Origin: JBAXRT01 sp037131065
Lineage (GTDB): Bacteria > Bacteroidota > Bacteroidia > Bacteroidales > FEN-979
Length of the DNA stretch: 18,427 nucleotides
Assembly: GCA_037131065.1 (NCBI GenBank)
Contig: JBAXRT010000050.1
Location: 1 to 18,427, forward strand
Reading direction: 5' to 3'
Made by a program: the position numbers and the translations under genes
Shown: one piece after another, positions 7,564 through 14,530 of the stretch
Layout of the letters: each line of letters begins with the position of its first letter
How positions within the stretch are numbered: position 1 is the stretch's first letter
The notes under the pieces: model-generated
Databases searched by the model: none
What the model was told of the DNA's origin: nothing
Seen by the model: only the letters and a program-made list of their open reading frames with translations

Positions 7564-8376
7564 ATGATAAGGATTAAAAATCTGAACAAGAAGTTCAATG
7601 CCGGCTCGCTCGACGAGGTCATCGCGCTCAGGGATATCTCCCTTGAGGTGGCAAAGCATGAATTTCTGACCGTGATCGGGACCAACGGGTCTGGAAAGTC
7701 CACACTGCTCAATGCCATCGCCGGGAATATCCTGGCCGACAGCGGTACAATCGAGATCGACGGTATTGATGTCACAGGTCATATGGATTTTCGGCGGGCG
7801 AAGTACATTGCAAGGGTTTTCCAGAATCCCTTTACGGGTACCGCGCCGGATATGACGCTGGCCGAGAACCTGCTGATGGCATGGCTCCGGGGCAAACGCC
7901 GTTACCCGAAGATCAGCCTCACGCGGCTGGGTCATGAGTTTTTCCAGAAACAGCTAGCAAGTCTTGAGATGCAGATGGAAGATCGCCTTTCCAATACGAT
8001 CGGAACTCTCTCCGGTGGTCAGCGGCAGGCCATCACACTGCTGATGGCCGTAATGCAGAAGCCCAAAGTGCTTCTGCTCGATGAGCACACTGCAGCGCTC
8101 GATCCAAAAACAGCCAGCCAGGTCCTGCAACTCACCCATAAATTTGTCACCGAATCACGACTCACTGCGGTCATGGTGACCCATTCAATGAAACAGGCGC
8201 TGGAACTTGGAACCCGGACGATCATGATGCACAACGGGCAGATCATCGACGATATCCCTGCTTCGGAAAAAAAGAATCTTACCGTGGAAGATCTGTTAAA
8301 TAAGTTTGACGATATCCGGAAGCGCGAAAAACTGACCCCGGAGCTGATCGGGCAATTAAAGGGACAGTATATTTAA
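7564..8376 (+). CDS. ABC transporter ATP-binding protein (TrpZ-like), partner of the permease fusion
   Basis: The 270-residue nucleotide-binding subunit is complete: Walker A GTNGSGKST (39-47, K45), Q loop VFQNPF with Q87, signature LSGGQ (149-153), Walker B LLLDEH (170-175) and switch H207 in VTHS. The DEHTAALDP stretch, with His after the catalytic Glu, fits the subfamily paired with TrpX-type binding proteins. I chose the ATG at 7564 because MIRIKNL is the usual first strand. An in-frame ATG at 7516 would add 16 unconserved residues and overlap the permease by 23 bases. This is the last gene of the plus-strand block. Its stop overlaps the stop of the oppositely oriented acetyltransferase gene, leaving no room for a dedicated terminator between them. 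Confidence 0.94.
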   Translation: MIRIKNLNKKFNAGSLDEVIALRDISLEVAKHEFLTVIGTNGSGKSTLLNAIAGNILADSGTIEIDGIDVTGHMDFRRAKYIARVFQNPFTGTAPDMTLAENLLMAWLRGKRRYPKISLTRLGHEFFQKQLASLEMQMEDRLSNTIGTLSGGQRQAITLLMAVMQKPKVLLLDEHTAALDPKTASQVLQLTHKFVTESRLTAVMVTHSMKQALELGTRTIMMHNGQIIDDIPASEKKNLTVEDLLNKFDDIRKREKLTPELIGQLKGQYI

Positions 8377-8861
8377 AATCGTTTGATGAAGAATACCTTC
8401 CCGTCGCCCTCTTTATAAAAGTCATCGATCTTCGCTTCGAGGGTATATCCCAGCTGAAGGTAAAAATGACGGGTAGGAGCATATTTTTCGAGGGATGATG
8501 TTTCCGCGATGATCAGGCGGGCGCCCATCTGCCTGGCTGCTTCCTCGGTCTTTTCAAGGATGATCCTGCCGATCCCTTGGCCCCGGTAATCGTTGTGTGT
8601 AATGATCCAGAAGAGATCGAAGCTCCCCTCGGCTCCTGCAATGGGTCCGTAACAGGTATAGGCAACCGGATTTCCGCCGATCTCGGCGAAAAGGAAAAAG
8701 TAGTCGCTTTTATCGCCCAGCTCGAGCTTCTCCATGACAAGTTCAACGGCGACTGGTATTTCAAAGTCATAAAAAAAGCCGGTAGAGACTACCATCTCCC
8801 TGACGATCTCTTCATCGCCCGGCCGGACATCACTGCGAAAAGTCAGATTCTCTTTACTCAT
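8373..8861 (-). CDS. GNAT-family N-acetyltransferase
   Basis: This 162-residue GNAT-fold enzyme has the acetyl-CoA pyrophosphate-binding loop RGQGIG at 93-98 and the C-terminal helix/strand motif RHFYLQLGY (131-139). Preceding strands (FFLFAEIGGNPVAY, 55-68) match motif D/A topology. The substrate cannot be assigned from the fold. It is shorter than typical AblB-type beta-lysine acetyltransferases, so it should not be called ablB. It is the last gene of a four-gene operon, 11 nt after the second ATP-grasp gene and downstream of a lysine-2,3-aminomutase homologue. An amino group on a beta-lysine-derived product is therefore a reasonable but unproven acceptor. Confidence 0.88.
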   Translation of the reverse strand: MSKENLTFRSDVRPGDEEIVREMVVSTGFFYDFEIPVAVELVMEKLELGDKSDYFFLFAEIGGNPVAYTCYGPIAGAEGSFDLFWIITHNDYRGQGIGRIILEKTEEAARQMGARLIIAETSSLEKYAPTRHFYLQLGYTLEAKIDDFYKEGDGKVFFIKRF

Positions 8862-8872
8862 ATCTTCTTGTA

Positions 8873-9847
8873 TTAATTTACAGCATCCTCAAGGATACGT
8901 TTTACAACTTCGGGGAAGGTAAGACCGGCCCTCTTCGTGGCTGCCACATAGCCGCTTTCAGGGGCAATACATGGATTCCCGTTGATCTCAAGCACATAGG
9001 GACGGCTGTTTTGATCAACCCGGAAATCAACCCTCACATATCCTTTCAGATCAAAATCCTTCCAGCACTGCAGGGCGATGGTCTGTATCTCTTTCACCAG
9101 CGCTTCATCCTTTTTCTTAAACCGGAAGGTACGTGGTGTATGGGTATATTCGAATGAATCCTCGGTCCACTTGGCATTATAACCAACCACTTTCGGCTTG
9201 TCGTCGGGGTAATCTTGGAAGATGATCTCGGCCGGGGGCATCACCTGAGGCCCCCTCTTTCCGCCAAGAACAGAGAGGTTGAACTCCCTGCCATCAATGA
9301 ACTCCTCGATAAAATACTCTTTCCTGTTCAGTTTTTCGATCCTTTTCCTGAATGGATTGTCGTTGCCTTTAAAAACACAGTTTTCATCGAGGCCAAGGGA
9401 TCCATCTTCACAGATGGGTTTCACAATGTATTTCAGCTTCGGATTCAGTTTGTCCATCTCTTCGAGCATGAACCAGTCGGAGGTGGGGATCCCGAGCATC
9501 CTGAGTTGCTTCTTTGAAAGAACCTTGTTGGTAGTGATGAAGAGGGCGTCGAGCGGGGCTCCGGTAAAGGGTATCTTGAGGTAGTTAAGGATCGACGGCG
9601 CGATGTGAAGAAGTTGTCCGGTCCCCAGGGTCGTCTCCACGAGGTTGAACACTACCCATGGTTTCTGACGTTTCAGCTCTTTGATGACCCAGTCGAGGTC
9701 AATGGAAAAGGGAATTTCACCAGTTGAATATCCCAGCGTTGTCAGGGCTTTGCGGATGTGCTTCATTTGCCGGATGACATCCAGTTCATCCTCCTTAGGA
9801 TTTTCAGAAAGTTTTTCATAAAGAAAAACGACCCGCTTGTTCTTCAT
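8873..9847 (-). CDS. ATP-grasp ligase, D-alanine--D-alanine-ligase-like (second of pair)
   Basis: The 324-residue protein has the ATP-grasp layout: an N-terminal substrate subdomain with VVFNLVETTLGTGQ (65-78), an ATP-binding lobe with K143 in YIVKPICEDGSLGL and E181-E182, and a catalytic core with YVRVDFRVD (270-278) and magnesium ligands E287 and N289 in LEINGNPC. In true Ddl enzymes the last motif is usually EINTxPG. Here it is EINGNPCIAPESG, so the acceptor pocket differs and peptidoglycan D-Ala-D-Ala synthesis is unlikely. Family knowledge: these enzymes activate a carboxylate as an acylphosphate and couple it to an amine. The operon position after an aminomutase and another ATP-grasp gene suggests a specialised peptide or amide product. 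Confidence 0.88.
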   Translation of the reverse strand: MKNKRVVFLYEKLSENPKEDELDVIRQMKHIRKALTTLGYSTGEIPFSIDLDWVIKELKRQKPWVVFNLVETTLGTGQLLHIAPSILNYLKIPFTGAPLDALFITTNKVLSKKQLRMLGIPTSDWFMLEEMDKLNPKLKYIVKPICEDGSLGLDENCVFKGNDNPFRKRIEKLNRKEYFIEEFIDGREFNLSVLGGKRGPQVMPPAEIIFQDYPDDKPKVVGYNAKWTEDSFEYTHTPRTFRFKKKDEALVKEIQTIALQCWKDFDLKGYVRVDFRVDQNSRPYVLEINGNPCIAPESGYVAATKRAGLTFPEVVKRILEDAVN

Positions 9848-9864
9848 AAAGCAAGTAAATTAGT

Positions 9865-10839
9865 TCAAACTATTCTCTTCACCGCCGAATCCATAATCAT
9901 CCCAATCAGCGAGACAAACGGTATTCCCTGGAAATTGCAGATGATCGGCAGGTCGGAATGTTCGGGATGAAGTCCTGCAAGCGGATTGACCTCTATAAAT
10001 CCGGGCTTTCCCTGCGGATCGAGGCGGATGTCTACCCTTCCGGCATCACGGCAATTCAGGCATCTCCATGCTGCAAGTGCAACTGCTTCGCATTCCTTCG
10101 CGGTTTCATCTTCCACCATCCGGTAAACCACATGATCGTCGCAATACTCTTTATTAATGTAGGTGTAGGCATGCGATTCGGCCGATTCTTTCAGGATCAC
10201 CTCCATCACTCCGAGAGAGCGTGCGTCATCACCGGTCCCTGCGATGGCCACCGTGAATTCGCGGCCGGGAAGAAAGGTCTCCACGATGAGCCCGTCATTG
10301 AATCTTGGCAGGAGCGACAGGCAGGTGGAACGCAGTTCTGCAGGGGTACTGACCTTCGATTTGGAATCGATCCCCTTGCCGGTCCCTTCTGCATTGGGTT
10401 TGACAAAGAGCGGGTAGGGGAGATCCACCTTTCCGATATCAGACTCCCTTTCCACGAGAGCAAAATCGGGGGTGGGGATTCCCGCGCCACGAACAACATG
10501 TTTGGTCATCCCCTTGTGCAATGTCAGTGCGAGGACCAGCGGGTCGGAGAAGGTATATGGAATGTTATATGCATCGAGGACTGCGGGGACCTGCGCCTCT
10601 CGGCCGATGCCGTAAATTCCTTCACAGATGTTGAATACCATCTCCCACCGGTCTCCCTTTGCAAGGCGGTTCACTAGGCTTCGTACATGACCGATGCGGT
10701 CGGTGGTATAGCCAAGTTCCTGCAGGGTCTTGTCGATGGCGTCAATGGTGCTCTCCCGGTCGAACTCGGCGGTCTCTTCTTCACTGAAACCCTCTTTCAA
10801 ATAATCCGACCGTAAATCGTACGTGAGACCTATGACCAT
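9865..10839 (-). CDS. ATP-grasp ligase, D-alanine--D-alanine-ligase-like (first of pair)
   Basis: Also 324 residues, but clearly divergent from its neighbour. The N-terminal lobe has VFNICEGIYGIGREAQVP (68-85), comparable to the HGxxGEDG region of Ddl. The ATP-binding lobe has K147 in LFVKPNAEGTGKGI and E187, and the core has AGRVDIRLD (266-274) and magnesium ligands E283 and N285 in FIEVNPLAGLHPEHSDLP. The start at 10839 lies 3 nt past the aminomutase stop, a translational-coupling distance. The partner ligase follows after 17 nt. The shared fold but different active-site loops point to two successive ligations, or to recognition of two different substrates, rather than to a simple duplicate. 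The true substrates are unknown. Confidence 0.88.
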   Translation of the reverse strand: MVIGLTYDLRSDYLKEGFSEEETAEFDRESTIDAIDKTLQELGYTTDRIGHVRSLVNRLAKGDRWEMVFNICEGIYGIGREAQVPAVLDAYNIPYTFSDPLVLALTLHKGMTKHVVRGAGIPTPDFALVERESDIGKVDLPYPLFVKPNAEGTGKGIDSKSKVSTPAELRSTCLSLLPRFNDGLIVETFLPGREFTVAIAGTGDDARSLGVMEVILKESAESHAYTYINKEYCDDHVVYRMVEDETAKECEAVALAAWRCLNCRDAGRVDIRLDPQGKPGFIEVNPLAGLHPEHSDLPIICNFQGIPFVSLIGMIMDSAVKRIV

Positions 10840-10842
10840 AAT

Positions 10843-12114
10843 TTACTGGGAAAAATCGGGGTAACGGAAGACCTTCTCCTCGTAATTTTTCAGAAGTGCA
10901 TAATCCTCTTCACGTCCCAAGAAATAGTCGGGAAGCAATGGGATCTTGCCGCCGCCGCCCGGTGCATCCACAACGTAGGTTGGCACGGCATATCCTGAAG
11001 TAAAGCCGCGCAGGCCGCGTATGATGCTAAGCCCTTTCTCGATTGTCGTACGGAAATGGTGGGAACCAACCACAGGGTCGCACTGGTAAAGATAGTAGGG
11101 CTTCACCCGGATCATCAGGAGGGCGTGCATCAGCTTTTTCATCACAGGGATGTTATCGTTGATCCCTTTCAGGAGTACGGTCTGGCTGCCCAGCGGGATC
11201 CCTGCATTGGCAAGCTTTTCGCAGGCTTCCCTTACTTCAGGAGTGATCTCATCGGCATGGGTGAAATGGATGCTGAGGAAGAGCGGATGGTATTTCTTCA
11301 GCATGCCGACCAGTGGCCTGGTGATGCGCTGCGGCAGTACCACCGGCACCTTTGTACCGATACGGATGATCTCGACATGCGGAATGCTCCGCAACCTTGA
11401 GAGGAGATATTCCACGTGCAGGTCGGGCATGGTGAGCGGATCGCCGCCCGAGATCAGGACATCCCTGATCTCCTTGTGTTGTTCAATGTACTGGAGACCG
11501 GCCTCCCATGCTTTCACTCCGATGTGGCACTTGTCCTTTGCCACCATACGTGTGCGTGTGCAGTAGCGACAGTAGGTTGAGCAAAACCCGGTCACCAGGA
11601 AGAGGACCCGGTCGGGATACCGGTGTACCACGTTGGGCACAGGGCTGTCGTGCTCCTCCGACAAGGGATCAGATGCTTCGCCGTTGTGAATCAGGAATTC
11701 ATCGAACACCGGCACCACGCTCTTGCGGAGGGACTGCTCAGGATCATCACGGTCGAGCAGGCTGATGTAATATGGGGTAATCCTGAGCGGAAGCGTCTGG
11801 CTGTTCTCCGCTTCCGGCCGCACCTCGTTCTCGGAAAGATTGATGTAACGGGAAAGCTGCTCGATCGACCTGGCGCTGTTCTTGATCTGCCAGTGCCAGT
11901 TGTTCCAGTCTTTCACGGTGGCTTCCGGGAAGTATGTTTGCAGGAAATTTACAGAACGATCGCTTATCACCGACTTGTCACGGTCGGTGCGCGATTTGAG
12001 GAATTCATCTAATAGAGAGGCTTCGTCAATGAAGGTGGGCTTACTTGGAGGTTCTTCTTCTTCTGATATTTCTGGACGTGGGTTGTTCAGTTTTTCCGTT
12101 TGATTTTTTTCCAT
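10843..12114 (-). CDS. Lysine 2,3-aminomutase-family radical SAM/PLP enzyme
   Basis: This 423-residue protein should interconvert L-lysine and L-beta-lysine using a [4Fe-4S] cluster, S-adenosylmethionine and PLP. The cluster motif is C178-x3-C182-x2-C185 (GFCSTYCRYC). The PLP lysine is K390 in VVDAPGGGGK, and D346 (YQCDPVVG) and D383 are also present. Against the Clostridium subterminale enzyme as I recall it (C125/C129/C132, D293, D330, K337), all six residues sit at a constant offset of 53, so the two aspartates that read the lysine side-chain amine are kept. The 53 extra N-terminal residues include an acidic stretch. Lost are the zinc-site cysteines: the position equivalent to C268 is Asn321, and the protein ends before C375/C377/C380. 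It heads an operon with two ATP-grasp ligases and a GNAT. An EF-P-modifying EpmB role is less likely given its length and neighbours. Confidence 0.9.
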   Translation of the reverse strand: MEKNQTEKLNNPRPEISEEEEPPSKPTFIDEASLLDEFLKSRTDRDKSVISDRSVNFLQTYFPEATVKDWNNWHWQIKNSARSIEQLSRYINLSENEVRPEAENSQTLPLRITPYYISLLDRDDPEQSLRKSVVPVFDEFLIHNGEASDPLSEEHDSPVPNVVHRYPDRVLFLVTGFCSTYCRYCTRTRMVAKDKCHIGVKAWEAGLQYIEQHKEIRDVLISGGDPLTMPDLHVEYLLSRLRSIPHVEIIRIGTKVPVVLPQRITRPLVGMLKKYHPLFLSIHFTHADEITPEVREACEKLANAGIPLGSQTVLLKGINDNIPVMKKLMHALLMIRVKPYYLYQCDPVVGSHHFRTTIEKGLSIIRGLRGFTSGYAVPTYVVDAPGGGGKIPLLPDYFLGREEDYALLKNYEEKVFRYPDFSQ

Positions 12115-12173
12115 TTCTCTGTTTTGAATTTGGAAGATTTTGATTCAAAAAATCAGGTGCAAATAGGTAACAA

Positions 12174-12190
12174 TTTTGACTACTTTTGAC
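12174..12190 (+). repeat. Direct repeat TTTTGAC-TAC-TTTTGAC in the divergent intergenic region
   Basis: Two exact TTTTGAC heptamers at 12174-12180 and 12184-12190 are offset by 10 bp, about one helical turn. This could suit a tandem protein-binding site between the divergently transcribed aminomutase operon and hydrolase gene. The second copy overlaps the candidate -7 box. Confidence 0.4.
12181..12188 (+). promoter_or_regulatory. Candidate -7 box for the alpha/beta hydrolase gene
   Basis: TACTTTTG is an exact TAnnTTTG match 75 nt upstream of the ATG at 12264. There is no good -33 element at the expected distance, so confidence is limited. The rest of the 149-bp divergent spacer is AT-rich. 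I found no equally good box for the aminomutase operon on the other strand. Confidence 0.38.
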
Positions 12191-12263
12191 ATCCCGAAAT
12201 GATTTTTTTTCAACAAAATTGTGTTAATAAACCCGCTGAATTTATTTATCAAACTTTCTAAGG

Positions 12264-13046
12264 ATGAAGTTGTTTTACAGGCAGTACGGAATCGGAAACC
12301 CGGTCGTTATTTTGCACGGATTATTTGGTGTTTCCGACAACTGGGTCTCGTTTGCCCGCGGTATCAGAGGTTCGTACACGGTCTATGTGCCCGATCTGCG
12401 TAACCACGGCCAGTCTCCGCATAGTCCTCTCTTCAATTTCCCGTCAATGGAAGATGACCTGATGGAGCTGATTGAAGATACAGGGATCAGGGATCCCATC
12501 CTGATCGGTCATTCACTTGGTGGAAAAGTGGCCATGAACTTTTCTCTTCACCATCCGGAACTGGTGAAGAAACTTGTGGTCGTCGACATCAGCCTGCGAA
12601 ACTATGCGGGAAACCGTGAGCACCAGTATCTCCTGAATGCCATGCTGCGTGCGGATCTATCTGCTGCCCGCTCACGTTCCGATGTGGAGTGTCAGCTCGT
12701 CAGCGATGTTCCCGATGTCAGGCTCAGGCAATTCCTGATGAAGAATGTTTACTGGAGAGAAAAGGATAAACTTGACTGGCGGCCCGACCTGCAATCGATC
12801 AACGAAAATCTTTTGTCAGTTTTTGAAGGAGTGACAGCCGCAGGCATTTACAACGGTCCTTCGCTATTTATCAGAGGAAGTCTATCAACCTATATTACAG
12901 ATGAAGATGTGCGGCATATTAAAATAAAATTCCCCGGGGCTGTCGTGACCACCATTGCGAATGCTTCACACTGGGTTCACGCCGACAATCCCGGGGAGTT
13001 TTTTTCCGTTGTCAGCGGTTTCCTTGGGCAGGTCAGTACTGAGTGA
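12264..13046 (+). CDS. Alpha/beta-hydrolase, YbfF/ABHD11-like esterase
   Basis: This 260-residue serine hydrolase has the oxyanion motif LHGLFGVSDNW (18-28), the nucleophile elbow GHSLGG with Ser84, the Asp108 region (VVVDIS) typical of YbfF, and His236 in NASHWVHAD. The triad is therefore visible and the length is normal for the family. YbfF-type enzymes act on short acyl esters or acyl-CoA-like thioesters. The physiological substrate is not known. An AAGG lies directly before the ATG. It is transcribed alone, divergently from the aminomutase operon. Its 3' end overlaps the 3' end of the convergent toast-rack gene by 14 bases. Confidence 0.92.
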   Translation: MKLFYRQYGIGNPVVILHGLFGVSDNWVSFARGIRGSYTVYVPDLRNHGQSPHSPLFNFPSMEDDLMELIEDTGIRDPILIGHSLGGKVAMNFSLHHPELVKKLVVVDISLRNYAGNREHQYLLNAMLRADLSAARSRSDVECQLVSDVPDVRLRQFLMKNVYWREKDKLDWRPDLQSINENLLSVFEGVTAAGIYNGPSLFIRGSLSTYITDEDVRHIKIKFPGAVVTTIANASHWVHADNPGEFFSVVSGFLGQVSTE

Positions 13047-13974
13047 TACTTACCTTGGAAAGCGCCGTTTTTACGGTGATATAGATTTTATTCTTACTGG
13101 TATCGAAGTTTGGCGTTTCGTAATGGCCGTCGCTCTTCTTATCGAGTCCGCTGAAATCCTTGGATACCATGAACGATTCCGAAACGACCTGGCAACCGGA
13201 TGTTTTGGGGATTTCAACACTGATCGAGGCCGCACCCGCATTAAAGACCATCCTGGTGACCGGGTTCTTTTCGCCGATTTTGAAGGTAACCGATGATGCA
13301 CCGGCATCCACATTCACAGTGTCGATCCGGTAGTCGCGAAGATCAAGCAGGATCTCTGCGGCGCCGATATCAAAATCAAGATCCCAGGGGAGCTTGTCGG
13401 TGAGCTTTATATCCACATTGTTTTCCTTTACCGAATGGCGGATGGTGGTTTTCTTCTCCATCGTTAGATCGATCGTCTTGATCCCGTTGTGGTCGGCAGT
13501 TGTCAGCGAATAGTTCCCGATATCGCCCTTCTTGCTGAAATCGAGAAAATCGCTGGTCACACCCGAAAGGTTGAAATTGCCGGCAGCAGCGATCAGGCGC
13601 AGAACGCCCTTCTTCGAAAGGGTATCAAAAGGTACGGAAAGATTCTGGTCTTTATAATTATAGGTGGTAGTGTCGGAATCGTCCGACTCCCAATTGCGAT
13701 CCCAGAAATCCCCGTGGTCATGAAAAACAAACCAGGGGGTGTGGCTCGTGATCCGGTTGAAATAGACCACGGTGAAGACAAGGACTGCGACCAAAGCAAT
13801 AACCTTGATCCATTCCCGGATAGGAAGGATGGAGATTCCCAAAAAAATGAGGATAAGCGGCCACAGGCTCCAGAGAGCACGCCAGCCGAAATCAAGAACT
13901 CCGAAATTGTTCAGGATAAAGAGTACCCCGATTGCAATCAGGAGTAAAGCCCAAAAAACATGTCTGTATTTCAT
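13033..13974 (-). CDS. Membrane protein with LiaF-like TM region and C-terminal toast-rack beta domain
   Basis: The 313 residues start with three hydrophobic helices (about 5-22, 33-51, 56-72). A soluble domain of short repeating beta strands follows (VDAGASSVTFKIG, FNAGAASISVEIP), the hallmark of the toast-rack/DUF4097-LiaF fold. I start at 13974 (MKYRHVFW). An in-frame ATG at 14028 would add 18 polar residues and overlap the PspC gene by 35 bases. Family knowledge: such proteins pair with PspC-domain proteins in envelope-stress responses. The PspC gene ends 19 nt upstream, so the two are almost certainly co-transcribed. The exact role here is unknown. Confidence 0.85.
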   Translation of the reverse strand: MKYRHVFWALLLIAIGVLFILNNFGVLDFGWRALWSLWPLILIFLGISILPIREWIKVIALVAVLVFTVVYFNRITSHTPWFVFHDHGDFWDRNWESDDSDTTTYNYKDQNLSVPFDTLSKKGVLRLIAAAGNFNLSGVTSDFLDFSKKGDIGNYSLTTADHNGIKTIDLTMEKKTTIRHSVKENNVDIKLTDKLPWDLDFDIGAAEILLDLRDYRIDTVNVDAGASSVTFKIGEKNPVTRMVFNAGAASISVEIPKTSGCQVVSESFMVSKDFSGLDKKSDGHYETPNFDTSKNKIYITVKTALSKVSITQY

Positions 13975-13993
13975 TGCTGTAAATTTTTCAAGA

Positions 13994-14470
13994 TTACAAG
14001 TCACTTTTGTTTTTTCTCGTAAAGGCATTGATAAGGATCCCGGCGCCGATTACAATAAGGATAACGGGCCACAGGTCGCCGAAATCAATGTTCGGAAGAA
14101 ATTCATCGATCAGGAAAAGAGTTCCCAGGGTGATCAGGACCAATCCTCCGATGAGGCTTCCCTTCTTCTTGAATTTTTTCGGAGGGAACGGATCAGGATT
14201 TTTTGTTGTTTCCATTGGGTTTACAGGTTGTGCAGGCTGAGGCGGATCGGTATTCGGCTGACTAGCAGGGGTGCTGAAATCAAAAGGTTTTTCAGGCGTC
14301 ACGATCCACAGGACTAAATATATAAGGACGCTGGTGCCATAGGCAAAAGCGAGGAGGATGAAGATCAGCCTGACCAGCAGCGGATCCATATTAAAGTATT
14401 CGGCGAGACCACCAGCGACACCGGCAATCTTCCGGTCGGTCATACTTCTGTATAATCGTTTGGTTTCCAT
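13994..14470 (-). CDS. PspC-domain membrane protein
   Basis: The 158 residues open with a canonical PspC domain: KRLYRSMTDRKIAGVAGGLA (4-23), the EYFNMDP turn and a TM helix (about 32-58). A Pro-rich cytoplasmic linker (about 63-100) and two more hydrophobic helices (about 105-122, 132-150) of the LiaI/DUF5668 type follow. Family knowledge: PspC proteins take part in phage-shock/envelope-stress sensing. No PspA or PspB is seen in the window. The gene is first in a two-gene unit with the toast-rack protein and starts 60 bp beyond the 3' end of tatC. Confidence 0.9.
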   Translation of the reverse strand: METKRLYRSMTDRKIAGVAGGLAEYFNMDPLLVRLIFILLAFAYGTSVLIYLVLWIVTPEKPFDFSTPASQPNTDPPQPAQPVNPMETTKNPDPFPPKKFKKKGSLIGGLVLITLGTLFLIDEFLPNIDFGDLWPVILIVIGAGILINAFTRKNKSDL

Positions 14471-14530
14471 AGTTCGTAAAAATTAAGTTAAAGCGGAAGT
14501 TAGACGAGAAGAAAAAATGAAAGTTACAAC

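Noticed and set aside
8373..8861. ablB beta-lysine acetyltransferase
   Set aside because: The GNAT is only 162 residues, shorter than AblB proteins as I know them. Context alone does not justify the symbol.
9958..10677. Plus-strand open frame of 239 codons opposite the first ATP-grasp gene
   Set aside because: The minus strand holds all ATP-grasp motifs and is embedded in a tight operon. The plus frame has no motif or plausible start context.
8873..10839. Calling either ATP-grasp gene ddl (peptidoglycan D-Ala-D-Ala ligase)
   Set aside because: The EINTxPG acceptor motif of Ddl is replaced in both, there are two copies, and the neighbours are aminomutase and GNAT, not mur or fts genes.
10843..12114. 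EF-P lysine-modifying EpmB instead of a free-lysine aminomutase
   Set aside because: The protein is about 420 residues, longer than typical EpmB. The free-lysine recognition aspartates are in place, and no epmA or efp gene is present.
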